This document shows positions 1 through 7,975 of a stretch of DNA of 24,260 nt, piece by piece. The notes under the pieces were generated by a model. The model worked only from the letters and a program-made list of their open reading frames with translations, had not been told where the DNA came from and searched no databases. Source of the DNA: a virus. The stretch spans positions 1-24,260 of the IMG/VR virus record IMGVR_UViG_3300025941_000093. One strand, written 5' to 3'. Made by a program: the position numbers and the translations under genes. Position 1 is the first letter of the stretch. Each line of letters starts with the position of its first letter.

Positions 1-1617
1 CTCCCCGCCACGCCCCCGGACTACTTCTCGGGGCTAGCGCGCAGCTCCCTCAACTCGGTCGGGGACTACCTCGCCGGGGGCCACCTCAAGCCTGACACGC
101 CAACGGAGAGGAACCTCTACAGCGCGGGCCACGGGGTCGGTGACGCCGCCAGCATGATGGTCCCGGCCGCAGGGGTGGCGCGCATTGCCAGGGGCGCCAG
201 GGGCGCCCTGGGGGAGACGGGTGGCGCGCGGCAGGCCCTGGTCGAGGGCGGCGACATGGCGACCTCCGTCCAGCCCGGCAGCATGACCGGCAGCGTGGCG
301 ACCAACCTCTCCGCCAATCCCTTCATGCAGCTCACCTCCGGGGCGGCGGGCGGCAGCGCGGAGCAGGCCACCGGCAGCAAGTGGGGCGGGCTGGCCGGAG
401 CGGCGGCGGTCCCCCTGGGGGCGGGCGTGTTCCGGGGCCTCGTCTCACCCGGCCTGTCGCAGCTCAACCCGGAGCAGGCCCGCCTGCGTGACCTCCTGCT
501 GGCGGAGGGCGTGCCCATCTCACCGGGGCACCAGTCCGGTAGCAAGCCGATGCAGGCGGTCGAGAGCGTGCTGGAGAACCTCCCGTTCACCGGAGGCCCG
601 GCGGCGGCCGACAAGGAGGCGGCGCGCATCGCCTTCAACAAGGCGGCCCTGGCGCGGGCGGGGGAGCACAACGCGGACTACGCCACGCCCGGCATCGCGG
701 GCGACGCCGCCAACAGGGGCGTGGTGCAGCAGGCGCTCGACCGGTCCGGGACGAGGATGCAGGAGATATACGGCCGAAACGACCTGAACCTTGACCCGGC
801 GACGATGCAGCCGATTGCCGAGAGCCTCGCCACCGCGAGGCGCACGATGTCGGACGAGGCCTTCGGTGTGGTGCAGAGAAAATACAATGACTTCGTGGAT
901 AAGATACTGAACCAGCCCAGCGGCGGCACCTACGTGCCGGGGCCAGCCTACAAGCAGCTCGACAGCGACCTCTCGCGGATGATCCGGACCGGCACCGACC
1001 CGGCAGTGAAGGACACACTGCTGGAGATGCGGAACGCCTTGCGCGACGGGTTCGGCCGCAACATCGCCAACGCGGAGGAGGGCGCCGCCCTGGCGGAGGC
1101 CCGCCGTCAATACGCTAGCGGAAAGGTCATCGAGGGGGCCATGAACAAGGGCACCCCCTACACCCTGGCCGGGAACATCCCGCCGTCCGGGCTGATCGAG
1201 CAACTGAAGAAGGGCACCGGCAATTTCGTCGCCAAGGGCGCGGGCGACCTCCGCGACCTCGCGGCGGCGGGCAAGACCTTCCTGACCGAAACGATCCCCA
1301 ACAGCGGCACGGCGCAGCGTCTCTTCTGGCAGTCACTCCTGACCGGCGGCGCGATAGGCGGCGGCCTCGCGCACGACCCCCTCACTGCCGCGATCTCGAC
1401 CGGCGCCAGCCTCGTCCTCCCCACCGCCGCGCAGGCCCTCATGCGCTCCGACGCGGGCAAGCGTTACCTGACCAACCAAGCCGCCCGGAACATGCCCGGC
1501 CAGCCCACGGCGGGCATGTGGGGCGCGACCCAGACGGACCAGCTACCGGGCCTCTTCGACCCGTCGCCCCAGCCCCCGAAACGTCGTTACGACTTCGACG
1601 TGACGCCGACCCGGTAG
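1..1617 (+). CDS. Probable phage virion/ejection protein, C-terminal part (5' end outside window)
   Basis: The reading frame is open from base 1, without a convincing start, to TAG at 1615-1617, so at least 538 residues of a longer protein are visible. The sequence is rich in Ala and Gly, with hydrophobic Ala/Gly stretches (around residues 50-65, 125-150 and 440-475) separated by helical charged segments. The tail is Pro-rich and ends in DVTPTR. No catalytic motif is recognised. Large Ala/Gly-rich helical proteins with amphipathic stretches at the end of a structural module are typical of internal or DNA-ejection proteins of podovirus-like phages. That assignment is by character and position, not by a family signature. 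It converges on the DNA polymerase gene with only two bases between the stop codons, so it is probably the last gene of the late transcript. It could equally be another minor head or tail protein. Confidence 0.55.
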   Translation, partial: LPATPPDYFSGLARSSLNSVGDYLAGGHLKPDTPTERNLYSAGHGVGDAASMMVPAAGVARIARGARGALGETGGARQALVEGGDMATSVQPGSMTGSVATNLSANPFMQLTSGAAGGSAEQATGSKWGGLAGAAAVPLGAGVFRGLVSPGLSQLNPEQARLRDLLLAEGVPISPGHQSGSKPMQAVESVLENLPFTGGPAAADKEAARIAFNKAALARAGEHNADYATPGIAGDAANRGVVQQALDRSGTRMQEIYGRNDLNLDPATMQPIAESLATARRTMSDEAFGVVQRKYNDFVDKILNQPSGGTYVPGPAYKQLDSDLSRMIRTGTDPAVKDTLLEMRNALRDGFGRNIANAEEGAALAEARRQYASGKVIEGAMNKGTPYTLAGNIPPSGLIEQLKKGTGNFVAKGAGDLRDLAAAGKTFLTETIPNSGTAQRLFWQSLLTGGAIGGGLAHDPLTAAISTGASLVLPTAAQALMRSDAGKRYLTNQAARNMPGQPTAGMWGATQTDQLPGLFDPSPQPPKRRYDFDVTPTR

Positions 1618-1623
1618 GCCTAC
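1614..1623. repeat. Palindrome containing both convergent stop codons
   Basis: GTAGGCCTAC is a perfect 10-bp palindrome. It contains the TAG stop of the rightward virion gene and, on the other strand, the TAG stop of the leftward polymerase gene. No T-tract follows on either strand, so it is not an intrinsic terminator as it stands. Confidence 0.6.
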
Positions 1624-3686
1624 TTGACGTAGCGCGGCCCCCGGCGGCCCTTGGCCGACAGGGGGAAGCGTTCCGCCCAGACGGGGAGCTGGCACATGAC
1701 GTCGAGCATCTCGGGCACCGACCCGTGCCCGACCGGCGGCTCGCAGATGATCTCGTCGTGGACCAAGGCGATGGGCCTGTAGCCTGCGTCCTCAAGCCGC
1801 AGCGTGCCGTGGACCATGAGGTCGCGGCAGAGGCCCTGCACGGCGTTCTCCGTCAGCCTGCCCCCGTAGGTGTGCCCGCGTTCCCACTTCTTCGACTTCG
1901 GGTTCACTTGCATGTAGGTGACCATCTTGCCGCCAAACTTGCCCGGCTCCAGCAGGGGCTGATTGTACCAGAGGTATCGGCCACTCGGCAGCTTCATGCG
2001 GAGCCACTGCCCGTCCTTGAGGAACGCGACCTTCGCCCCCAGGCCGGTGTGGACCGAGATCACCACGCCCGGCCGCCCCACGGCCTCGACCGCCCCGTCC
2101 TGCAGCGCGAACCACAGCTTCGGGATGCGCGGGAAGGTGTCGCGGTAGACCGTCACCGCGCGCTGCGCGTCCTCCGGCGACAGCAGCACGCCGCCCATCG
2201 CGAGGACCGTCTCGCGGAACTTCCACCACCCCATCTGGTAACCGGCGCCGAGCACGAGCGTCTTGCCCACGTGCCGCTGCCAGCTATCGGGGGCGACGTC
2301 CGCCGCCCTCATGCCGAAGACCCTGGCGGCCATCTCCTCGTATATCTTGCGACGTTCCATGAACGCATCGAGGAGGTCGGTCTGGCCCGACAGCCACGCG
2401 ACCCCGCAGGCCTCGACGGAGCTGTAGTCCCCGGAGGCGATCTCAAACCCCGGCCGGGCTATGATGCTCCCCCGCAACATCTTGGAGATCACGTCGAGGG
2501 GCGGGCCGACCAGGGCGTTGACCAGCTCGCCGCCGCCCGCCATCACGTTGCGGACCCCTTCCCAATCCGCAACGACGTCGCGGGGGAAGTTTTGGATTTG
2601 CACGCCGTGGCTGATGTAGCGCCCGGTGTTGGCGCCGTGGTAGCCCAGCATGCCCCGGACCACGCCCTCCGCGTCGGCGCGCTCCGCGATGGCGTCCAGC
2701 TTCCGCACGCTGATCTTCCCCGCCTCCAGGCGGACGTTCAGGACGTCGCGCTCGTGCTCCCCCACACGGGGGTCGGCCAGGAGGCGGATCACGTCCCGGC
2801 GGCGCATGTCGGGGAGGCTCTCCTCCTCCGGCTCCTCGTCCTCCTCCGCCTCGACCACCTCTTCGGTGACGAGGTCGCTGTCGCGCTGCAGCTCCGGCGG
2901 CTGCGACAGGTCCACCCCCTGGGCCAGGAGGTATCGTTTCAAATCCTTGATGCGGGAGGCCTGCTTGACGCGCCCCTCCGTCAGCTCCGACATCACGCAA
3001 TCCAGCACCACCCGCGTCTCCTCCGCGATGACCTTGGCGGCGCGGACGAAGTCCAGATCGAAGCAGACGCCTCTGTCGTTCATCACCTCCGTCTGCTCCC
3101 AGGCTTCCTTCTCCCCCGGCGGGAAGGCGCGGAGGCTGCCGTCCAGGGCGCGCTCGACCTTCACATCGATGCTGCAATAGTCGGAGAGCTGCAGCATGCG
3201 CTCCTCGTCCTCCCACCAGACCGGCGTCCCGTCCACCAGCGTGGAGCGGGGGCGGCACATGCGGAGCATGAGGCTGTAGCCTTTCTGGTCCTTCTTCACG
3301 TCCAGGCCGATGGCGATGGCGGCGTCGTTCAGCGACCCCGGCAGGGCCTGGACCCTGGCGCGGGCCATCGTGCAGTCCCACCGCCAGACCGGCACCTCCG
3401 GCCAGCCATGCCGGGGCGCCAGGATGTCCCGGAGTATGATCCGCTCGAAAGCGGCGTTGTGGGCGACGATGCGGAACTTGTGGTCCTCCAGCGCCGCCCG
3501 GAACCGATCCGGCAGGCGCTGGCCCGGCCGCCACTCGACAGGCGGCTCGCCCCCGATGGCGAGGCGGGCGAGCGTCACCGAAGTGTCCGGGTGGGCGGCG
3601 TAGACGTAGACCCCCGCCCGGCGCAGATCGACCGTAGACCTTGTTTCGCAGTCCCAATAAAGCGTCGGCTGCACCGGGCGGGGCAT
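1620..3686 (-). CDS. Phage DNA polymerase I family (family A) with 3'-5' exonuclease
   Basis: This 688-residue replicative polymerase has a complete set of family A motifs. In the exonuclease domain these are ExoI WDCETRS (D12/E14), ExoII around HNAAFE (near residue 75) and ExoIII YCSID. In the polymerase domain, motif A is SGDYSSVE (D420, E425), motif B is RHVGKTLVLGAGYQ, and motif C is VHDE (H643-E645). It lacks a 5'-3' exonuclease domain, as expected for phage replicative enzymes. An unusually acidic segment (EEVVEAEEDEEPEEE) lies between the exonuclease and palm regions, where it may be a flexible insertion. The ATG at 3686 is preferred over an upstream in-frame start because it lies two bases after the stop of the winged-helix gene and begins with MPRPVQPTLYWDCET, close to ExoI. 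The upstream Shine-Dalgarno is weak, so translation is probably coupled. It is the last gene of the leftward operon. Confidence 0.95.
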   Translation of the reverse strand: MPRPVQPTLYWDCETRSTVDLRRAGVYVYAAHPDTSVTLARLAIGGEPPVEWRPGQRLPDRFRAALEDHKFRIVAHNAAFERIILRDILAPRHGWPEVPVWRWDCTMARARVQALPGSLNDAAIAIGLDVKKDQKGYSLMLRMCRPRSTLVDGTPVWWEDEERMLQLSDYCSIDVKVERALDGSLRAFPPGEKEAWEQTEVMNDRGVCFDLDFVRAAKVIAEETRVVLDCVMSELTEGRVKQASRIKDLKRYLLAQGVDLSQPPELQRDSDLVTEEVVEAEEDEEPEEESLPDMRRRDVIRLLADPRVGEHERDVLNVRLEAGKISVRKLDAIAERADAEGVVRGMLGYHGANTGRYISHGVQIQNFPRDVVADWEGVRNVMAGGGELVNALVGPPLDVISKMLRGSIIARPGFEIASGDYSSVEACGVAWLSGQTDLLDAFMERRKIYEEMAARVFGMRAADVAPDSWQRHVGKTLVLGAGYQMGWWKFRETVLAMGGVLLSPEDAQRAVTVYRDTFPRIPKLWFALQDGAVEAVGRPGVVISVHTGLGAKVAFLKDGQWLRMKLPSGRYLWYNQPLLEPGKFGGKMVTYMQVNPKSKKWERGHTYGGRLTENAVQGLCRDLMVHGTLRLEDAGYRPIALVHDEIICEPPVGHGSVPEMLDVMCQLPVWAERFPLSAKGRRGPRYVK

Positions 3687-3688
3687 GG

Positions 3689-3979
3689 TCAGAACGCCAC
3701 TCTGTAGACATGGGCCAGACGGCCGGAGCGGGTCCGGCGCTTTTCGGCTGTCGGCTCCACCCACCCGCCTAGCTCCAGTTCACGCAGGCGGGCACTCGCC
3801 GTCTGGTGGCGGAGGTCGAGTGTCACCTCGATCTCATCGCATGTCCTACCCGCCGGGCTGTGTCTCACCTCCCTGTAGATGCTCCGCCGCAGGCGGCCCA
3901 GCACGTCGTCGTTGATGCTGTCGGCGGCGTCCTCGCTGGTATCGGACCCCGCAACAAAGCCCGGACGGGTAGGATACAT
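3689..3979 (-). CDS. Small winged-helix DNA-binding protein
   Basis: This 96-residue protein has a segment, GRTCDEIEVTLDLRHQTASARLRELELGGWVE, that reads as a winged helix-turn-helix: an opening helix, a recognition helix (HQTASARLRELE) and a wing strand rich in Arg (EKRRTRSGRLAHVYRV). Such small wHTH proteins occur between the polymerase and ssDNA-binding genes in several phage replication cassettes; their role is not established. The ATG at 3979 follows the TGA of the DUF2815 gene by three bases and has GAGGAG nine bases upstream, inside the end of that gene. Its stop is two bases before the polymerase ATG. It could autoregulate the operon or act at the replication fork; neither is shown by the sequence. 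Confidence 0.75.
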   Translation of the reverse strand: MYPTRPGFVAGSDTSEDAADSINDDVLGRLRRSIYREVRHSPAGRTCDEIEVTLDLRHQTASARLRELELGGWVEPTAEKRRTRSGRLAHVYRVAF

Positions 3980-3982
3980 GGC

Positions 3983-4534
3983 TCAGAACTCCTCCGACAT
4001 CTCTTCGGCAACGACGTCGAAGTCCTGGGTGGGCGAGGTCCGCCCGAAGACGGCGTCGTGCTTCAGCAACTGGATGTTGCTAAGGCCCAACGAGATGCCG
4101 ATCCCCATGCGGGTGTAGATGAACGGCCGCACGCTGACCTTCGCCCACCGCCCGCCGTAAATCTCTTTCGGGTCCGTCACCTTCTCCAGCATCCCGTTCA
4201 CGATGCCGGGCATCTCGGCGGACGTGCAGGAGAAAAAGTGCCAGCCCGGTTCGTAGCCCGCATAGTTGGGCTTCTCTTCCGCCCGGCGAACGACCGCATC
4301 CGGCTTGCGGGCAGTGGACGGCCACTTGGCTTTGTCCTTGCCCCAGGCCTGGGTGCAGAGGTCTTCGCAGGACGCCAGGATGGCGGCCACGTCCTTGCTG
4401 CCGGGCGGCAGCAGCAGCGACATCCGGTAGCGCGGCCCATCCGGCGTCTCTTCCGGGGGCAGGATGTTCGGCCACGAGATGCGGCCGGGGCCGACCACGA
4501 GGCGGGGGACTTCAGGCTTCTTCGTTCCAGACAT
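3983..4534 (-). CDS. DUF2815 family ssDNA-binding protein (Enc34-type SSB)
   Basis: This 183-residue protein matches the DUF2815 pattern from memory. It has an N-terminal RISWPNIL segment, a YRMSLLLPP strand, a middle with YGGRWAKVSVRPFIY, and a C-terminal GISLGLSNIQLLKHD. The phage Enc34 protein of this family is a single-stranded DNA-binding protein with an OB fold, so this is probably the phage SSB. The C-terminus is acidic and ends in EEMSEEF; an acidic tip with a terminal Phe is the usual partner-docking tail of bacterial SSBs. The start at ATG 4534 is chosen over a TTG 24 bases upstream. It has AAGGAA nine bases ahead and lies four bases after the DUF2800 stop. It sits between the nuclease and polymerase genes, which fits a shared replication/recombination role. 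Confidence 0.88.
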   Translation of the reverse strand: MSGTKKPEVPRLVVGPGRISWPNILPPEETPDGPRYRMSLLLPPGSKDVAAILASCEDLCTQAWGKDKAKWPSTARKPDAVVRRAEEKPNYAGYEPGWHFFSCTSAEMPGIVNGMLEKVTDPKEIYGGRWAKVSVRPFIYTRMGIGISLGLSNIQLLKHDAVFGRTSPTQDFDVVAEEMSEEF

Positions 4535-4538
4535 GGAC

Positions 4539-5681
4539 TTATATTCCTTCGGGTTCAACGGTGAAGTCGGAGTGCGGCGCCGAAAGGGCCGGGCGCCGGT
4601 CGGCCTCCGGCACCAGCGTGGTGCCTGGATCGGACATGGTCACGAGCTGGGACCACGTATCGGGTAGCGGCAGCTTGTAAGTCTTGAGGGCCTTCTCCGC
4701 CTGGGCGGGGCTGATCAGCTTGGACGCGAACCGCTCCCCGTCAGTGAGGCCCACGGCGAGCAGGGCGGTCCCGGCCTTCTCCTCGTCCGCCCAGATGCGG
4801 CGGCCCCGCTTGTTGACGATCTTCCAGCCGGGGACAGCCTGCCCCTTCTCGGCCAGGGCGTGGGCGTGCGCGCGGATCGAGGCCAGCCACGTCTCCACGA
4901 TGTCCGCGCGCGTCAGCAAAGTCCCCAGCTCCTCCGGCGAGAGTGACAGCGGGTCAGGCGGGTCCGCGAAGTCCGCCCTGGCCGCCTCCAGGGCCTGGGC
5001 GCGCAGGGCCGGGCATTCTCCGGCGGCCCGACAGAATGTGCAATGGTCGCCGGCGACCAGCTTGGCGTCGGGGGCGGTCGCCGCCCTGGCGATCTGCAGC
5101 ATGTCGCCCGCCAGCTCGATCATCTCCCCCACCCCGACCGTCGCCCGCTGCGGCGGCCCCAGGCGGGGCTGGACCACCACCAGCTCGATCACCTTGATCT
5201 CCACCCCCTGGGGGACCGACTGCATGGCCCCCAGGGCATACCCCCCGAGCTGGAAGTTAACGCGGCCATCGGGGCGGCGCACCGGCACCGCGTGGCCCCC
5301 TCCCGTCTTGAGGTCCACCACGTAGAGTACCGGAGGGGCGACGATGACGGCATCGACGGTCCCCCGGAACAAATCGTGAATGTCTCGCATCCAGAATTGA
5401 TGCTCGATCCGCAGGACGCCGCCCAGGCGGGCGTGGGCCTCCCGGACCTCGTCCACGTAGGGCTGCAGGAGGTCGCACCCGTCGATGTCGTCGGGAATGT
5501 GGTCGGTCGGGTCGGTGTTGGCGATGAGGCACTCGGCCGCCACCGCGTGGAGGTCCGTCCCTCGCTTCGCGTAGGAGCTGGGGCGGTCCGGCCGCCCCGC
5601 CTCCGCCGCCATGCTGCCGGGGCACATGAACCGCCGTTCAAGGACGCTCATGCCCAGGGGCGAGTGCCCGGCGGGGATCAC
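4539..5681 (-). CDS. DUF2800 family nuclease, Cas4/RecB-like PD-(D/E)XK with probable Fe-S cluster
   Basis: This 380-residue protein has the PD-(D/E)XK layout. H45 lies in GTDLHAV, D110 in FRGTVDAVIV, and D123/K125 in VVDLKTG, followed by a QLGGYALGA helix. Four cysteines are placed as in Cas4 and AddB nucleases: C20 (MCPGS) near the N-terminus, and C214, C217 and C223 (CTFCRAAGEC) after the nuclease core. A [4Fe-4S] cluster is therefore likely (inference). Family members accompany DUF2815 and PolA in phage replication cassettes and presumably process DNA ends. The open frame extends to 5786, but GTG 5681 is the better start. It lies one base after the TGA of the upstream gene behind GGTGGGTG and gives the family-like opening with a conserved His (PAGHSPL). 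Confidence 0.87.
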   Translation of the reverse strand: MIPAGHSPLGMSVLERRFMCPGSMAAEAGRPDRPSSYAKRGTDLHAVAAECLIANTDPTDHIPDDIDGCDLLQPYVDEVREAHARLGGVLRIEHQFWMRDIHDLFRGTVDAVIVAPPVLYVVDLKTGGGHAVPVRRPDGRVNFQLGGYALGAMQSVPQGVEIKVIELVVVQPRLGPPQRATVGVGEMIELAGDMLQIARAATAPDAKLVAGDHCTFCRAAGECPALRAQALEAARADFADPPDPLSLSPEELGTLLTRADIVETWLASIRAHAHALAEKGQAVPGWKIVNKRGRRIWADEEKAGTALLAVGLTDGERFASKLISPAQAEKALKTYKLPLPDTWSQLVTMSDPGTTLVPEADRRPALSAPHSDFTVEPEGI

Positions 5682-5682
5682 G

Positions 5683-6297
5683 TCACCCACCGAAGACCTC
5701 AATCGCAGACTGAGCTGCGGCCAGGATGGCGGGCCACTTATCCACAGGGCACTGCAGCAGCTTCGGTGCGCCGCCGACCTCCTCAAGGAGCTGGATCACG
5801 GTCTGGTTGCGGCCCGGCGCCTTGTTGGCGAGGACCACCAGCACGGCCCGCAGCTCCTCCTCCGAAGGGGTTACCGGGGGCGTATACGGCGGAGTTTCGA
5901 CCAGGGGAGCCTCTAACTCCGCCGTGCCGTGGACGCCGTTAGGCTTGGCCGCCACGGGGGCCATTTTAGAGGCCCTGGGCGCCCTCTTCACGGGGGCCGG
6001 GCGATCACTCCGGGCCTCCTCCACAGGCGCCTGTGGGGCCTCCTGCGGGGCCGCCTGGGGCACGTTCGTCAAGGGGGGCAGCTCGTCCTCCGACAGCGGC
6101 AGCTCCTCCTGGCCGGGGTGCTCGATCCGCTCGCCCAGCAGGCCCGAGAGGGCGTCGGCGGCGATGCCGGGGAAGGAGGACAGGTCCGCCGCCCCCTCGT
6201 CGTCCGCGTGGCGGAGGAACCACGCCAGCAAGCGGGGCGTGACCTTCAGATTGACCATCATCTGGACGGCCACCTTGTTCTCGGGTTCGTCACTCAT
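5683..6297 (-). CDS. Unknown phage protein with disordered middle and helical C-terminal module
   Basis: This is a 204-residue protein in three parts. An N-terminal helical segment (VNLKVTPRLLAWFLRHADDEG) is followed by a Pro/Ala/Glu-rich linker (about residues 65-145) that is probably disordered. A compact C-terminal helical module follows, with the pattern EEELRAVLVVLANKAPGRNQ...LLEEVGGAPKLLQCP...ILAAAQSA. That module resembles a short helical repeat seen at the ends of assorted phage replication and recombination proteins; its function is unknown to me. The ATG at 6297 overlaps the TGA of the helicase gene (TGATG), so translation is probably coupled. Its position between helicase and nuclease suggests an accessory role in replication or recombination, but nothing in the sequence identifies an activity. 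Confidence 0.72.
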   Translation of the reverse strand: MSDEPENKVAVQMMVNLKVTPRLLAWFLRHADDEGAADLSSFPGIAADALSGLLGERIEHPGQEELPLSEDELPPLTNVPQAAPQEAPQAPVEEARSDRPAPVKRAPRASKMAPVAAKPNGVHGTAELEAPLVETPPYTPPVTPSEEELRAVLVVLANKAPGRNQTVIQLLEEVGGAPKLLQCPVDKWPAILAAAQSAIEVFGG

Positions 6298-7664
6298 CAC
6301 GAAGTCCTTTCGATAATGTCATGGATTATCTCACGCTTGCGGGCGAGCACGTCGGCCACCCTGGCGTCCACCGACCGGGCGACAGCCAGCAGGGAGACGT
6401 TCACGCCCCGGAGCTGCCCCGCGCGGTGGAGGCGGGCGACCGCCTGATCCAGCGCGGCGGGCGTCCACGGGAGGTCGAGCATCACGCACCGGGAGGCGTG
6501 CTGCAGATTGAGGCCGAAGCCGCCAACCGTGGTGTTGCAGATCAGCACACGCGGCCCGCCGTCCTCCTGAAAGTCCGCCAGGGCGGTGGCGCGCTGGACC
6601 GGCGTCGTGTCCCCGATGAGGAGGCGCGACCCGTAGGGCGCCAGGGCGGTGGCGACGTGCTTGAGGGCGTCAATGTGCGAGCCGAAGACGACGACCCGGT
6701 CGAGGCCCCCCAGCAGCTCCGCGCGGATGACCTCCACCGCCGCCGGGGCCTTGGCCAGGGCAGTCACCCGGCGGGTGGACGCCAGGGGGAGCATCATCGC
6801 CTGGAGCCGCTGCCACGCCGCCTCGTCCCCGTCCTCGATGGCGGCCAGGACGATGTCGATCTCCGCGAGCTGCTCCGGCGTCATGGTCGCGTTCATCGCC
6901 GCCCGGTCCTCGTCCGATATCTCCACCGGCAGGCGGGACATGACGACGGGCGGGAGGCTGGTGATGTCGCGCAGCTTCAGCCTGGAGGAGCACTGGCGGA
7001 GAATGTTCCCCAGCTCCGGGAGGTTCTTCCCGCCCACCACCACGGGTCCGAATATCTTCATCTTCACCACGCAGAACCGGTCCATGAAGGTGGCCACGGA
7101 GGTGACCCCCTCCGGCAGGAGGTCCGGGCGGAGGCGGCTGAGATGCGTCCACAGCTCGTCCGGGGTGTTCAACACCGGGGTGCCGGTCGCGATCCAGACC
7201 CGGTCGGCCCGCCTGAAAAGGGCACCCTTGCTGTCCATCCTGGCGCCGTAGACGGCGCGGGTCCGGACGGTGCCGCTGTGCGCCAGGGCGTGGCCCTCGT
7301 CGCAGACCATGCTGGCCCACCGCAGGGCGAAGAGCTGGCGCCAGATCGGCACCGCGCGCATCAGGTCGTAGGAGACAATGACAACATCGGCGGAGGGCCA
7401 GATGTTGTCCTTTCCTGTGCGGACCACCTGAACCAGGGCGCCCGGCCGGAACCGCGTCACCTCCTGCTCCGCCTGGGCGACCAGCATGCCCAGCGTCACC
7501 CAGAGCTGCCGCCCGGCGGGGCCAGCTCCGCCCGCCGTCTCGCCCGCCTTGATGAGGGCCGCCGTCTTGCCGGTGCCCATGTCCCACAGCAGCAGCCTGT
7601 GACCGGCCAGGAGGTCAGCCTGGACCGCCTCCTGATGCGCCCAGAGCGCGGGGGCGGTCACCAC
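6297..7664 (-). CDS. SNF2-type superfamily 2 helicase/translocase
   Basis: This 455-residue protein has all the core SF2 motifs in order. Motif I is WDMGTGKTA (K33), motif II DEGH (near residue 123), motif III ATGTP, motif V GFGLNLQHASR and motif VI QAVARLHRAGQ. The Q-rich motif VI and the DEGH box place it with SNF2/SMARCAL1-like phage helicases that accompany DUF2800, DUF2815 and PolA. Such enzymes translocate on DNA using ATP and may remodel forks or D-loops. The start is one of two consecutive GTG codons (7664 or 7661). AAGGAG lies five bases before the first, and the TGA of the HTH gene overlaps this site. It is the second gene of the leftward operon. Confidence 0.92.
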   Translation of the reverse strand: MVTAPALWAHQEAVQADLLAGHRLLLWDMGTGKTAALIKAGETAGGAGPAGRQLWVTLGMLVAQAEQEVTRFRPGALVQVVRTGKDNIWPSADVVIVSYDLMRAVPIWRQLFALRWASMVCDEGHALAHSGTVRTRAVYGARMDSKGALFRRADRVWIATGTPVLNTPDELWTHLSRLRPDLLPEGVTSVATFMDRFCVVKMKIFGPVVVGGKNLPELGNILRQCSSRLKLRDITSLPPVVMSRLPVEISDEDRAAMNATMTPEQLAEIDIVLAAIEDGDEAAWQRLQAMMLPLASTRRVTALAKAPAAVEVIRAELLGGLDRVVVFGSHIDALKHVATALAPYGSRLLIGDTTPVQRATALADFQEDGGPRVLICNTTVGGFGLNLQHASRCVMLDLPWTPAALDQAVARLHRAGQLRGVNVSLLAVARSVDARVADVLARKREIIHDIIERTS

Positions 7665-7882
7665 AGGTTCTCCTTCCCGACCCGCGCCACGATGCTGGAC
7701 GGCACCACGCCGGGGGCCAGGAGGCCCTCTACTGTTTCACGTGAAACAAGCACCTTCCGGCCCAGCCGGAGGTGGGGGAATTTACCGGTGCGGCACCATT
7801 CGTAGAGCGTGCGCTTCGGAATACCCAGCATCTCGGCGGCGCGGGCCACCGATATCATGGGTTTTTGGCGGGCGGGCGGCAT
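7658..7882 (-). CDS. Small HTH_17/excisionase-type DNA-binding protein
   Basis: This 74-residue protein has a MerR/Xis-like winged helix: MISVARAAEMLGIPKRTLYEWCRTGKFPHLRLGRK, then a strand (VLVSRETVEGLLA). This is the HTH_17 pattern seen in excisionases and small phage regulators. It probably binds DNA as a regulator or architectural protein. ATG 7882 is preferred over the in-frame start at 7945: AGGAG lies five bases upstream, and the longer N-terminus would cover the divergent control region. It is the first gene of the leftward operon and ends inside the helicase start. Being next to the divergent promoters, it is the best candidate to act on the dyads there, but that link is inference. 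The presence of an Xis-like fold does not by itself show that the phage is temperate. Confidence 0.83.
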   Translation of the reverse strand: MPPARQKPMISVARAAEMLGIPKRTLYEWCRTGKFPHLRLGRKVLVSRETVEGLLAPGVVPSSIVARVGKENLW

Positions 7883-7901
7883 GTTCTCTCCTGACGGGGT
7901 T

Positions 7902-7975
7902 GATCCGTCCTGTGCAAGATGGGGCACCCCCGCACCGAGGCCCAATCACATAACCGTGATTGCACTGGACGGACC
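7902..7975. repeat. Imperfect inverted repeat, candidate operator pair
   Basis: The left arm at 7902-7917 and the right arm at 7960-7975 are reverse complements at 14 of 16 positions, separated by 42 bases. The right arm is 16 bp upstream of, and in phase with, the TTGCAC -35 box of the first rightward promoter. Confidence 0.6.

Noticed and set aside
1518-3707. 729-codon open frame antisense to the DNA polymerase
   Set aside because: The opposite strand has a complete polymerase with all motifs. Long antisense frames are expected in GC-rich genes, and the translation is rich in H, R, P and L with no domain.
6321-7805. 494-codon open frame antisense to the SNF2 helicase
   Set aside because: The minus-strand helicase is unmistakable. 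This frame shows the same H/R/P-rich shadow composition and runs into the HTH gene.
7912-7917. Leftward copy of the TTGCAC promoter
   Set aside because: A minus-strand TTGCAC is present, but 17 bases on the sequence is TCAGGA, which is part of the HTH ribosome site and not a -10. It fits better as an operator arm.
7960-7965. Second rightward TTGCAC upstream of promoter copy 1
   Set aside because: The hexamer 17 bases downstream is ACGGGC, so it does not form a promoter. It is kept as part of the inverted repeat.
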